From positions 310,001 through 374,000 of the forward strand of contig NZ_JBITLV010000005.1 of assembly GCF_044465595.1 (NCBI RefSeq): DNA of 64,000 bases. Direction: 5' to 3'. Position 1 is the first letter of the stretch; every line of letters begins with the position of its first letter. The position numbers and the translations under genes are program-made. Below the pieces are notes generated by a model. It searched no databases and was not told the DNA's origin. It saw nothing but the letters and a program-made list of their open reading frames with translations. This DNA comes from Spongisporangium articulatum. GTDB taxonomy: Bacteria; Actinomycetota; Actinomycetes; Actinomycetales; Kineosporiaceae. Below are positions 50,199 through 59,649 of this stretch, piece by piece.

Positions 50199-50966
50199 AT
50201 GGAGCTCTACGCGATCGAACGTCGCCGCTGGCTGGTTGACCAGGCACGATCCGCCGGTCGGATCGAGGTCAGCGAGGTCGCCCGCGAGCTGACCGTCGCC
50301 AAGGAGACCGTCCGCCGGGACCTCAGCGCCCTGGAGGCCGAGGGGCTGCTGCGCCGGGTTCACGGCGGCGCCGTCCCGATCGAGCGGGCCGGGTTCGAAG
50401 GCGCCCTCACGTTGCGCAGCGGCGACCGCCAGGCGGAGAAGTCGCGCATCGCCCGCGCCGCGCTGGGCCTGCTGGGCTCGGCCGAGATCATCTACATCGA
50501 CGAGGGCTCCACCACGCAGGAGTTCGCCGAGCAGCTGCACCCGCACCGCGAGCTGACCGTCGTCACCAACGCCCTGCCGATCGCGCTGATGATGGCCCAG
50601 CGCCAGCACGTCAACGTGATCATGGTCGGCGGGCGGATCCGCACCGCCACGCTGTCGACCACCGACTCGTGGGCCGGGCGGATGCTCGAGGACTTCGTGT
50701 TCGACATCTGCTTCCTGGGCGCCAACGGCATCACCGCCGAACGGGGCCTCAGCTGCCCGCACCCCGGTGTGGGGGCCCTGAAGGCCCGCGCGGTCGCGGC
50801 CAGCCGGCGCCGCGTCCTGCTCACCGACTCCGCGAAGTTCGGCGTCGACTCCTCCTACCGGTTCGCCCGGGTCCGGGACCTGCACGTGGTGGTCACCGAC
50901 CGGGGGGCCGACGAGACCTCGCTGGCGCGCGTGCGCTCGCTCGGTGTCGAGGTACTGACGGCATGA
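50199..50966 (+). CDS. DeoR/GlpR family transcriptional regulator
   Basis: A 255-residue sugar-responsive repressor: an N-terminal DeoR HTH (RIEVSEVARELTVAKETVRRDLSALEAEGLLRRVHGGAV, about 18-57 in parts) and a DeoRC ribose-isomerase-like sensor with YIDEGSTTQEFA, VVTNALPIAL, FLGANGIT and LLTDSAKFG. These bind a sugar phosphate, usually a product of the neighbouring transporter pathway. ATG 50199 follows GGTGGAGGCGGAG. It directly precedes, on the same strand, the sugar ABC importer genes, whose upstream region carries two operator-like palindromes. Confidence 0.93.
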   Translation: MELYAIERRRWLVDQARSAGRIEVSEVARELTVAKETVRRDLSALEAEGLLRRVHGGAVPIERAGFEGALTLRSGDRQAEKSRIARAALGLLGSAEIIYIDEGSTTQEFAEQLHPHRELTVVTNALPIALMMAQRQHVNVIMVGGRIRTATLSTTDSWAGRMLEDFVFDICFLGANGITAERGLSCPHPGVGALKARAVAASRRRVLLTDSAKFGVDSSYRFARVRDLHVVVTDRGADETSLARVRSLGVEVLTA

Positions 50967-50984
50967 CTCGTGAATGCGGGCGAA

Positions 50985-51035
50985 AACCGTTGCCCTGAAA
51001 ACGGTTACAGACATTCGACGGTGAGAGTCTCACCG
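50985..51035. promoter_or_regulatory. Operator-like repeats upstream of the ABC importer operon
   Basis: AACCGTT-N8-AACGGTT (50985-51006) is a 7-bp inverted repeat that also forms direct GAAAACNGTT repeats 15 bases apart. CGGTGAG-AGT-CTCACCG (51019-51035) is a second perfect palindrome. Both lie between the DeoR gene and the binding-protein gene and are good candidates for DeoR-type operators. Confidence 0.65.
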
Positions 51036-51121
51036 CCGGAGCAGGTTCCACCGACTGCCTGAAGTGGGCAGTCGAGGCAGAGCGGGCCGAGGTGGGTCCG
51101 CTTCACGTTCGAGGAGGAACG

Positions 51122-52489
<1,368 letters not shown>

Positions 52490-52497
52490 CGCCTCCA

Positions 52498-52536
52498 CCG
52501 GGCGGCCCGGCGGTGATCCGCCGCCGGGCCGCCCGG
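52498..52536 (+). terminator. Strong intercistronic hairpin after the binding-protein gene
   Basis: CCGGGCGGCCCGGCGG (52498-52513) pairs perfectly with CCGCCGGGCCGCCCGG (52521-52536) around a 7-base loop, starting nine bases past the binding-protein stop. With no T-run and the permease genes following, it is more likely an mRNA-stabilising or partial-termination element than a full stop. Confidence 0.75.
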
Positions 52537-52600
52537 CTCGAAACCCTTCGCCGGGTCATCTTTCGAGCACTGACGGACCTCGATCCACCCAGGAGAGGCC

Positions 52601-53584
52601 ATGACCACACTCGCCGAGGCGGCGCCGGAGACGGAGTCCCGCACACCGCCCAAGCCCTCGAGCCGCGCCCGCTGGGTGCGCCGCGCACCCCTGCTGCCCG
52701 CCCTGATCTTCACGATCGTCGTCACCCAGATCCCGTTCCTGGTCACACTGGTGGTCTCGTCCCTGAACTGGAACGTGCTGCAACCCGGTGACAAGGACTT
52801 CCTGGGGCTGGGCAACTACTCCAGCTTCGCCGGGATCGACAACTACAAGACCGTCTTCACCGACAGCCGGCTGCGGGCCGCCGTGATCAACACGGTGGTC
52901 CTCACCGCGGGCACGGTCATCATCAGCGTCCTGATCGGGCTGCTCCTGGCCGTCCTGCTGGACCGCAAGTTCCCGGGCCGGGGCGTGGCCCGCACGCTGC
53001 TGATCGCGCCGTTCCTGATCATGCCCGTCGCCTCGGCGCTGGTCTGGAAACACGTGCTCTACAACCCGACCTACGGCCTCTTCGACGGCGTCCTGAACTG
53101 GATCTGGCAGCTGTTCGGGGCCGATCAGGGCCCGGCGGTCGACTGGATCTCCAACACCCCGATGGCCGCCGTCATCGTGGCGTTGGTGTGGCAGTGGACG
53201 CCGTTCATGATGCTGATCCTGCTGGCGGGCCTGCAGTCCCAGCCGACCGACATCCTCGAAGCCGCCAAGGTGGACGGGGCCGGCGGGGTGCAGACCTTCC
53301 GGTTCATCACGCTGCCGCACATGCGGCAGTACCTGGAGCTGTCGACGCTGCTCGGTTCGATCTACATCGTGCAGACCTTCGACGCGGTCTTCTCCATCAC
53401 CCAGGGCGGTCCCGGCTCGGCGACGACGAACCTGCCGTACGAGATCTACCTGACCATGTTCCGCAAGTACGAGTACGGGCAGGCCGCGGCGGCCGGGGTG
53501 GTGGTCGTGGTCGGCACGATCATCGTGGCCACCTTCGCCCTGCGCGTCGTCTCGTCCCTGTTCCGCGAGGAGGTCGGCCGATGA
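52601..53584 (+). CDS. Sugar ABC transporter permease
   Basis: A 327-residue MalF-type inner-membrane permease with about six membrane segments (first at about 27-50, LLPALIFTIVVTQIPFLVTL). The cytoplasmic EAA loop that docks the ATPase is EAAKVDGAGGVQTFRFITLPHM (about 222-243). Preceded by the binding-protein gene and followed with an ATGA overlap by the second permease. No ATPase gene is present in the operon, as usual for actinobacterial sugar importers that share a common MsiK-type ATPase. Confidence 0.94.
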   Translation: MTTLAEAAPETESRTPPKPSSRARWVRRAPLLPALIFTIVVTQIPFLVTLVVSSLNWNVLQPGDKDFLGLGNYSSFAGIDNYKTVFTDSRLRAAVINTVVLTAGTVIISVLIGLLLAVLLDRKFPGRGVARTLLIAPFLIMPVASALVWKHVLYNPTYGLFDGVLNWIWQLFGADQGPAVDWISNTPMAAVIVALVWQWTPFMMLILLAGLQSQPTDILEAAKVDGAGGVQTFRFITLPHMRQYLELSTLLGSIYIVQTFDAVFSITQGGPGSATTNLPYEIYLTMFRKYEYGQAAAAGVVVVVGTIIVATFALRVVSSLFREEVGR

Positions 53585-54495
53585 CCACCACCAGCTCAGA
53601 TCGCGAGACACCCACCGCCGTCACCGATCCGGCCCCGTCGCGGGTCCGGGGCCGGCGGCGCAAGCCCAAGGTCGACGAGGACATCGCCCAGCGCGGCGGG
53701 CCGATCTGGACCCTGCTCGCGTGGTCGCTGACCATCCTGTTCTTCTTCCCGGTGGGCTGGATGGTGCTGACCTCCTTCCACCAGGAGGCCGACGCGGCCA
53801 CCAACCCGCCGTCCCCGTTCGCCGGCATCACGTTCTCGAACTACCGCGAGCTGTTCGACCGGGGCGTGACGCCCTATCTGATCAACTCGGCCACGGCGAG
53901 CATCGTCTCGACGATCCTCGTCCTGGTGCTGGCCGTCCCGGCCGCCTACGCCCTCTCCATCAAGCCGGTGGAGAAGTGGACCGACGTGATGTTCTTCTTC
54001 CTGTCCACCAAGTTCCTGCCCGCCATCGGTGCCCTGCTGCCGATCTACCTGATCGTCAAGCGGATCGGGATGCTCGACAACATCTACACGCTGGTCATCC
54101 TCTACACGGCGATGAACCTGCCCATTGCGGTCTGGATGATGCAGTCGTTCCTGGCCGAGGTGCCGAAGGAGATCCTCGAGGCCGCCGAGGTCGACGGCGC
54201 CGGGCTGTTCCGGTCGCTGTGGTACATCGTCCGGCCGATCGCCACCCCGGGCCTGGCCGCCACGGCGCTGATCTGCTTCATCTTCAGTTGGAACGAGTTC
54301 ATGTTCGCCGTGAACCTCACGGCGACGGTCAGTTCCACGGCACCCGTGTTCCTGGTCGGGTTCATCACCAGCGAGGGGTTGTTCCTGGCCAAGCTCTGCG
54401 CGGCCGCGACCCTGCTGTCGCTGCCGGTGCTGATCGCCGGGTTCGCGGCCCAGGACAAGCTGGTCCGCGGCCTCTCGCTCGGCGCGGTCAAGTAG
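53581..54495 (+). CDS. Sugar ABC transporter permease
   Basis: A 304-residue MalG-type permease. A charged cytoplasmic N-terminus (1-40) precedes about six membrane segments (WTLLAWSLTILFFFPVGWMVL first), with the EAA loop EAAEVDGAGLFRSLWYIVRP at about 200-219. ATG 53581 overlaps the preceding permease stop. Forms the translocation pore with the first permease. The pair resembles the SmoF/SmoG and MtlF/MtlG polyol permeases, consistent with the dehydrogenase that follows. Confidence 0.94.
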   Translation: MTTTSSDRETPTAVTDPAPSRVRGRRRKPKVDEDIAQRGGPIWTLLAWSLTILFFFPVGWMVLTSFHQEADAATNPPSPFAGITFSNYRELFDRGVTPYLINSATASIVSTILVLVLAVPAAYALSIKPVEKWTDVMFFFLSTKFLPAIGALLPIYLIVKRIGMLDNIYTLVILYTAMNLPIAVWMMQSFLAEVPKEILEAAEVDGAGLFRSLWYIVRPIATPGLAATALICFIFSWNEFMFAVNLTATVSSTAPVFLVGFITSEGLFLAKLCAAATLLSLPVLIAGFAAQDKLVRGLSLGAVK

Positions 54496-54512
54496 GAGCC
54501 AGGGGACGACGG

Positions 54513-55520
54513 GTGCGCGCCGCTGTCGTCACGGGGGTCGGGACCGTCTCGGTCGAGACGGTGCCCGACCCCACCCCGGGCCCGCGGGACGTCGTCATCT
54601 CCGTCGCGGGGTGCGGCATCTGCGGGACCGACCTGCACATCCTGGGTGGGCAGTTCGCCCCGTCGCTGCCGATCGTGCCCGGCCACGAGTTCGCCGGGGA
54701 GATCGTGGCCGTCGGTGCCGAGGTGCGGGCCCGGTTCGGGCTGGCAGTCGGTGACCGGGTGGCCGCCGACCCGAACCAGTACTGCGGTGAGTGCTACCAG
54801 TGCCGGCGCGGGCGGGGGAACCTGTGCGAGAACTTCGCCGCGGTAGGCGTCACCCTGCCCGGGGCGGCCGCCGAGTACGTCGTGGCGGCCGCCGCGAACT
54901 GCGTGAAACTGCCCGAGGGGCTGGCAGTCTCGGACGCGGCACTGATCGAGCCCCTGTCCTGCTCGGTGCACGGTTTCGACGTCCTGCCCCGCGACCTCGG
55001 GGCCTCGTACCTGATCTACGGCGCGGGCACGATGGGCCTGATGAACCTCGAGCTGGCCAAGCGGGCCGGGGCGGGGTCCGTCGACGTCGTCGAGCCCAAC
55101 GGCGAACGTCTCGGTACCGCCCGCCTGCTCGGTTGCTCGAGCGCCGCGACCGACGCGGCCGAGCTGGAGCGGCCGCGCGGCTGGGACGTCGTGATCGACT
55201 GCACGGGCGTGGTCGCCGCGATCGAGGACGGGCTGTCGAGAGTGGCCCAGGGCGGCCATTTCCTGCAGTTCGGCGTCGCCGACATGCAGGCCGTGGCCCG
55301 GTTCAACCCGTACCGGGTGTTCCGCGAGGAGATCACGATCGTCGGTTCCTTCGCGGTGCAGCGCAGCTACGAGCGGGCCGCCGCGTTGTTCTTCGGCGGC
55401 CTGCTCGACCCCGACGTCTTCATCAGCGACCGCTACCCGCTGGCCGCCTACCCCGCCGCGCTCGACCAGGTCCGACGGGGCATCGGGCGCAAGGTGCTGG
55501 TCGACCCGCGGCTCAGCTGA
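54513..55520 (+). CDS. Zinc-dependent alcohol/polyol dehydrogenase
   Basis: A 335-residue medium-chain zinc dehydrogenase. Catalytic zinc ligands are in GCGICGTDLH (Cys about 36) and GHEFAGE. The structural-zinc cysteines are in DPNQYCGECYQCRRGRGNLCENF, abbreviated here at about 87-109, and the Rossmann motif is GAGTMGLMNLELAK. Best fits are sorbitol/xylitol or threonine dehydrogenase-like enzymes; its place at the end of a polyol-type ABC operon supports oxidation of an imported polyol. GTG 54513 with AGGGGAC upstream. Its last eight bases overlap the convergent HxlR gene. Confidence 0.92.
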   Translation: MRAAVVTGVGTVSVETVPDPTPGPRDVVISVAGCGICGTDLHILGGQFAPSLPIVPGHEFAGEIVAVGAEVRARFGLAVGDRVAADPNQYCGECYQCRRGRGNLCENFAAVGVTLPGAAAEYVVAAAANCVKLPEGLAVSDAALIEPLSCSVHGFDVLPRDLGASYLIYGAGTMGLMNLELAKRAGAGSVDVVEPNGERLGTARLLGCSSAATDAAELERPRGWDVVIDCTGVVAAIEDGLSRVAQGGHFLQFGVADMQAVARFNPYRVFREEITIVGSFAVQRSYERAAALFFGGLLDPDVFISDRYPLAAYPAALDQVRRGIGRKVLVDPRLS

Positions 55521-55989
55521 CCTTCCCCCGGGCGCCGAGGTCGACGTCCTCGACCGGATGGCCTGCCGCGCAGAGCAGTTCGACGTGCACCGGTGCACCG
55601 CAGTCGTGGTGGCGCAGCTCAACGCGCGCCGGGCGGACCCACCGGTCGCCCCACGTCATCAACGCGGCCAGCACCGGGAAGAACTCGCGGCCCATCTCGG
55701 TCAGGCCGTACTCGTAGCGGGTGCGCGCGCCCGGCTCGCGGTAGGGGCGGCGGGCGAGGAGACCGGCGTCCACCAGGTCCTTCAGCCGCGCCGCGGCGAC
55801 CGACTCGCTCACGCCGACGCGGTGGGCGAAGTCGTCGAACCGGGTGGTGCCGTAGAAGGCCTCGCGCAGCAGCAGGAACGCGGACCGGTTACCGACCAGG
55901 CCCAGCGCGGAGGCCACCGGGCAGTCCGTCGCCTCCCAGCCGCTGCGCGGGTCGAGAGCCCCGGTCAGGTGGATGGTCGCCTCACTCAT
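55513..55989 (-). CDS. HxlR family transcriptional regulator
   Basis: A 158-residue winged-helix regulator: CPVASALGLVGNRSAFLLLREAFYGTTRFDDFAHRVGVSESVAAARLKDLVDAGLL, quoted in outline at about 22-77, is the HxlR core, with wing YREPGARTRYEYGLTEMG. A C-terminal extension has HHDCGAPVHVELLCAAGH, with cysteine and histidine residues that could bind a metal or sense redox. Divergent from the MFS exporter gene (57 bases), with an 8-bp inverted repeat between them. Probably represses that exporter. Confidence 0.9.
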   Translation of the reverse strand: MSEATIHLTGALDPRSGWEATDCPVASALGLVGNRSAFLLLREAFYGTTRFDDFAHRVGVSESVAAARLKDLVDAGLLARRPYREPGARTRYEYGLTEMGREFFPVLAALMTWGDRWVRPARVELRHHDCGAPVHVELLCAAGHPVEDVDLGARGKVS

Positions 55990-56002
55990 ACCCGTCAGCC
56001 TA

Positions 56003-56028
56003 GCTGGCTTGACAAAGCAGAAGCCAGC
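56003..56028. promoter_or_regulatory. Inverted repeat GCTGGCTT-N10-AAGCCAGC, likely HxlR operator
   Basis: Eight-base perfect arms (56003-56010, 56021-56028) between the divergent HxlR and MFS genes. A TTGACA (56009-56014) overlaps the left arm and could be the exporter's -35 element. The 18-base centre spacing suits a dimeric winged-helix regulator. Confidence 0.75.
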
Positions 56029-56046
56029 CCGCCACCCTCCCTGGCT

Positions 56047-57447
56047 ATGGCATCCACTAGTCAGCTGGCGCAGACGCCCCGGGCGACGGCCGCCCCCGGT
56101 GAGGTCCTGGTCATCGTCTGTGCGGGCGTCGTCCTGGCCAGCCTCGACCTGTTCATCGTCAACGTGGCCCTGCCGCGGATCGCGGTCGACCTGCACGAAC
56201 CCGACCTGGGGCGGCTGTCCTGGGTGCTGAATGCCTACGCGATCGTCTACGCCGCGCTCCTGGTCTTCTTCGGGCGGTTGGCCGACCGCTACCGGCGCGA
56301 CCGCGGCTTCCTGCTCGGCGTCGCGATCTTCACGGCCGCCTCGGCCGGCTGCGCCCTCTCGGTGAACCTCGAGATGCTCGTCGGGCTGCGGGTTCTCCAG
56401 GCCGCGGGGGCGGCCCTGCTCACCCCGACGTCGCTGGGGCTCGTGCTGGCGAGCTTCCCGGCCGAACGCCGCGCCGGGGCGGTCCGCGCCTGGACGGCGA
56501 CCGGCGGCGCCGCGGCCGCGCTCGGCCCGGTCGTGGGCGGCCTGCTGGTCTCGGTGGACTGGCGCTGGGTCTTCCTGGTCAACGTCCCGATCGGCCTGCT
56601 GGCCCTGGCCGTCGGGTGGCGGCGGCTGCCCGCCGTCCCGGGGCACGACATCGAGGCCCCCGACGCCCTCGGCGCCGTGCTCGTCACGGGCGGCGTGGGG
56701 GCGCTGACGCTCGCCCTCGTCGAGGGCTCGACCTGGGGCTGGTCGGACGCCGCCACGCTCGGCGCGCTGGCCGCCGCGGCCCTGCTGCTGGCCGGGTTCG
56801 TCGCCCACTGCCTGCGCGCCCGGTCACCCCTGGTGACCCCGGAACTGTTCTCGACACAAGGGTTCTCGGTCGCCTCGGTGATCACCCTGCTGCACGGCAC
56901 GGCGTTCGCGGCGATGATCTTCTCGGCCGTCCTGGTCCCCCAGGAGGTCTGGGGCTGGAGCCCGCTGCGCACCGGGTTCGCCGTGGCGGTCGGCCCGCTG
57001 ATGGTGCCGATCGTGGCGTTCGGCGTGGCCGGCCGGCTGATCGCCCGCTTCGGTCCCGGCCCGGTGATTGCGGCCGGCTGCCTGAGCATCGGCGCAGGCA
57101 CGGCCTGGTTCGCCCTGCACGTCACGGCCGAGCCGCACTATGCGACCGCGATCCTGCCCGGCATGCTGGCCACCGGGGTCGGCGTCGGTCTCTCCCTGCC
57201 GACCATCATGGCCGCCGCCGCGGGATCCCTTCCGCCGTCGGCATTCTCGACCGGTTCCGCCGTCGTCAACATGATCCGGCAGACCGGGATGGCCCTGGGT
57301 GTCGCGATCGTCGTCGCGATCCTCGCGTCGGCCGCGGCGCCGGTCACCGGCTTCCACCGGGCCTGGTGGACGACGTCGGCCCTCACCGTGGTCGCGGCGC
57401 TCGTCGCCCTGGTCGGCCTTCGCGTGACCGACGGGGAACACGTTTGA
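56047..57447 (+). CDS. MFS transporter, DHA2 (EmrB/QacA) drug:H+ antiporter family
   Basis: A 466-residue, roughly 14-segment exporter. Motif A is GRLADRYRRDRGFLLG (about 78-93), motif D1 appears as LASLDLFIVNVALPRIAVDL in the first segment (about 30-49), and motif C is GGAAAALGPVVGGLLV (about 156-171). Likely exports toxic or natural-product compounds. ATG 56047 is chosen to match the family start; there is no good ribosome site, so expression may rely on a leaderless or short-leader mRNA. Divergent from, and probably controlled by, the HxlR regulator. Confidence 0.92.
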   Translation: MASTSQLAQTPRATAAPGEVLVIVCAGVVLASLDLFIVNVALPRIAVDLHEPDLGRLSWVLNAYAIVYAALLVFFGRLADRYRRDRGFLLGVAIFTAASAGCALSVNLEMLVGLRVLQAAGAALLTPTSLGLVLASFPAERRAGAVRAWTATGGAAAALGPVVGGLLVSVDWRWVFLVNVPIGLLALAVGWRRLPAVPGHDIEAPDALGAVLVTGGVGALTLALVEGSTWGWSDAATLGALAAAALLLAGFVAHCLRARSPLVTPELFSTQGFSVASVITLLHGTAFAAMIFSAVLVPQEVWGWSPLRTGFAVAVGPLMVPIVAFGVAGRLIARFGPGPVIAAGCLSIGAGTAWFALHVTAEPHYATAILPGMLATGVGVGLSLPTIMAAAAGSLPPSAFSTGSAVVNMIRQTGMALGVAIVVAILASAAAPVTGFHRAWWTTSALTVVAALVALVGLRVTDGEHV

Positions 57448-57469
57448 CCCGACTGTCGCGTGGGCAAAA

Positions 57470-57495
57470 CCAGAACCACACCGACTGTGTTCTGG
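57470..57495. terminator. Hairpin between MFS gene and small hypothetical gene
   Basis: CCAGAACCAC (57470-57479) pairs with GTGTTCTGG (57487-57495) with one bulged C. It lies 23 bases after the exporter stop and just before the ribosome site of the next gene, so it could end the exporter transcript or mask the downstream site. Confidence 0.4.
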
Positions 57496-57503
57496 GGGTA
57501 GCG

Positions 57504-57809
57504 ATGACCGAGTACGTCTACGACGAAGAGGCCAGCGCGGCCCTGCACATGGACGTCGTGCACGAGGTCGACGCACCGCCGTCGCGCTCCACGTGGGTCG
57601 AGGCGATGCGTCGGCTCAACCGCATCGAGGACCCGCTCGCCCGCCGGCTGGTCCGCCTGCACATCGACTGCGGGTCCGGGGTCGGCGAGTGTGACGACGT
57701 CGAGGAGTACGACGGCGAGTCCGTGCCCGTCGGCTGGGGCTGCGAGACGATGGAGATCATCGCCGGCCACTTCGGGGTCCAGTACCCCGTGGCCACCGAC
57801 GGGTACTAG
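57504..57809 (+). CDS. Conserved-looking hypothetical protein, 101 residues
   Basis: An acidic soluble protein (TEYVYDEEASAALHMDVVHEVDAPP... GHFGVQYPVATDGY) with two cysteines in HIDCGSGVGECDDVEEYDG and one in GWGCETMEII. ATG 57504 has GGGGGTAG upstream, and third-position GC is high, supporting a real gene. No family recognised; nothing in it points to a function. Its TAG stop overlaps the stop of the convergent ABC-F gene within the four bases CTAG. Confidence 0.7.
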   Translation: MTEYVYDEEASAALHMDVVHEVDAPPSRSTWVEAMRRLNRIEDPLARRLVRLHIDCGSGVGECDDVEEYDGESVPVGWGCETMEIIAGHFGVQYPVATDGY

Positions 57810-59632
57810 TCCGCCAGCTCGGCGGCGGCCAGCCACTCCTCCTCGAGCTGCTCGCGCTGGGCGACGGTGTCGCGCAGTTCGGCGTCGAGTTTCAGGACGG
57901 CCTCGTGATCGGTGGCCTGCTCGGCCATCCGGGCGTGCAGCTTCTCCTCCGCCGCGCTGAGTTTCGCCATCTGGCGTTCGATCCGCTGCATGTCCTTGCG
58001 GGCCGCGCGCACGTCGGCCGCGCTGGCCGCCGGTTGCTGCGTTTGCGCTCCGTCGGCGCCGGAGGCGCCTCCTCCCAAGTCGACGGGAGAAGTCTGCGTT
58101 CGTGCATGATCGACGGGGGATTGGGCGCGCAGGCGCAGGTACTCGTCGACCCCGCCGGGCAGGTGCCGCAGCCGGCCGCCGAGGATCGCGTACTGCTGGT
58201 CGGTGACGCGCTCCAGGAAGTACCGGTCGTGCGAGACCACCACCAGCGTGCCGGGCCAGGAGTCGAGCAGGTCCTCCATCGCGGCCAGCATGTCGGTGTC
58301 GACGTCGTTGGTCGGCTCGTCGAGGATCAGCACGTTCGGCTGCGAGAGCAGCACGAGAAGCAGCTGCAGGCGCCGTTTCTGGCCACCGGACAGATCCTTC
58401 ACCGGGGTCGAGAGCTGGGCGTTCGAGAACCCGAGCCGCTCCAGCAGCTGGCCCGGCGTCATGTCACGCGCCTTCGAGCCGGTGCCCATCGTGTACGTCG
58501 TGCGCAACCCGGCCAGCACGACCCGCACCGGGTCACCGAGGAACGGCTCGAGGTCGTCCATCCGCTGCGAGAGGGTCGCCACCTGCACGGTCTTCCCGCG
58601 CTTCACCCGTCCGCCGGTCGGCGTCACCGTGCCCGCGACCAGCCCGAGCAGCGTCGACTTGCCCGACCCGTTCACGCCGAGGATGCCGGTCCGCTCGCCG
58701 GGGGCGATCCGCCACTCGACGTCGCGCAGCACCTGCTTGTCGCCGTAGGAGACCGAGGCGTCCTCCAGGTCCACGACGTCCTTGCCCAGTCGCCCGACGG
58801 CCAGCGACTGCAGCGTCGTCGGGTCCCGCAGCGGCGGCACGTCGGCGATCAGCGCGTTGGCGGCGTCGATCCGGAACCGGGGCTTCGACGTGCGCGCGGG
58901 CGGGCCCCGCCGCAGCCAGGCCAGCTCCTTGCGGGCCAGGTTCTGCCGCCGCTCCTCGCGTACCGCGGCCTGCCGGTCCCGCTCGACCCGCTGCAGGATG
59001 TACGCGGCGTAGCCGCCCTCGAAGGGTTCGACGATCCGGTCGTGCACCTCCCACGTGGTGGTGCAGACCTCGTCGAGGAACCACCGGTCGTGCGTGACCA
59101 CCAGCAGGCCAGCGGAGTTCGCCGGCCAGCGCCGCTTCAGGTGGGCCGCCAGCCAGGTGATGGCCTCGACGTCCAGGTGGTTGGTCGGCTCGTCCAGCGC
59201 CAGGACGTCGTGATCGCCGGCCAGCAGCGCCGCGAGCGCCACCCGCCGCCGCTGCCCACCCGACAGCTCACCGACGACCGCCTCGAACGGCAGGTCGCCG
59301 AGCAGCCCGGCGATCACGTCCCGGACCTTCGCGTCGCCCGCCCACTCGTGGTCGGCCGCGTCTGCGACCACCGCCTCGCGCACCGTGTGCGCGTCGAGCA
59401 GGGTGTCGGCCTGGTCCAGGACGCCGACCCGCACCCCGCTGCGGACGGTGACGCGTCCGCCGTCCGGTTCGAGCCGCCCGGCGAGCATCGCGAGCAGACT
59501 GGACTTGCCGTCGCCGTTACGCCCGACGATGCCGATCCGGTCGCCCTCGTTCACCCCGAGCGAGACGGAGTCGAACACGACCTTCGTCGGGAACTCCAGG
59601 TGCAGGGCCTCGGCCCCGAGCAGGTGCGCCAT
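57806..59632 (-). CDS. ABC-F family ATPase (Uup-like)
   Basis: A 608-residue soluble protein with two ABC cassettes: Walker A GRNGDGKSS (about 37-45) and GVNGSGKST (about 320-328), signatures LSGGQRRRVALAALL and LSGGQKRRLQLLLVLL, and DEPTNHLD / DEPTNDVD. The C-terminal coiled coil (about 540-608, RAARKDMQRIERQMAKLSAAEEKL...) is Uup-type. ABC-F proteins act on the ribosome as translation or resistance factors. ATG 59632 is chosen; it lies 17 bases after ispE. The linker before the coiled coil (about 500-530, SPVDHARTQTSPVDLGGGAS) is built partly from a dispersed DNA repeat (58094-58111). Confidence 0.93.
   Translation of the reverse strand: MAHLLGAEALHLEFPTKVVFDSVSLGVNEGDRIGIVGRNGDGKSSLLAMLAGRLEPDGGRVTVRSGVRVGVLDQADTLLDAHTVREAVVADAADHEWAGDAKVRDVIAGLLGDLPFEAVVGELSGGQRRRVALAALLAGDHDVLALDEPTNHLDVEAITWLAAHLKRRWPANSAGLLVVTHDRWFLDEVCTTTWEVHDRIVEPFEGGYAAYILQRVERDRQAAVREERRQNLARKELAWLRRGPPARTSKPRFRIDAANALIADVPPLRDPTTLQSLAVGRLGKDVVDLEDASVSYGDKQVLRDVEWRIAPGERTGILGVNGSGKSTLLGLVAGTVTPTGGRVKRGKTVQVATLSQRMDDLEPFLGDPVRVVLAGLRTTYTMGTGSKARDMTPGQLLERLGFSNAQLSTPVKDLSGGQKRRLQLLLVLLSQPNVLILDEPTNDVDTDMLAAMEDLLDSWPGTLVVVSHDRYFLERVTDQQYAILGGRLRHLPGGVDEYLRLRAQSPVDHARTQTSPVDLGGGASGADGAQTQQPAASAADVRAARKDMQRIERQMAKLSAAEEKLHARMAEQATDHEAVLKLDAELRDTVAQREQLEEEWLAAAELAD
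58094..58111 (-). repeat. Copy of the GATCATGCRCRAACGCA repeat within the ABC-F gene
   Basis: On the minus strand this reads GATCATGCACGAACGCAG, differing by one base from the copy at 49948-49965. It lies in frame in the poorly conserved linker of the ABC-F gene and encodes part of VDHARTQT. Confidence 0.7.
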
Positions 59633-59649
59633 CGCGTCGTCCGGAGGTC

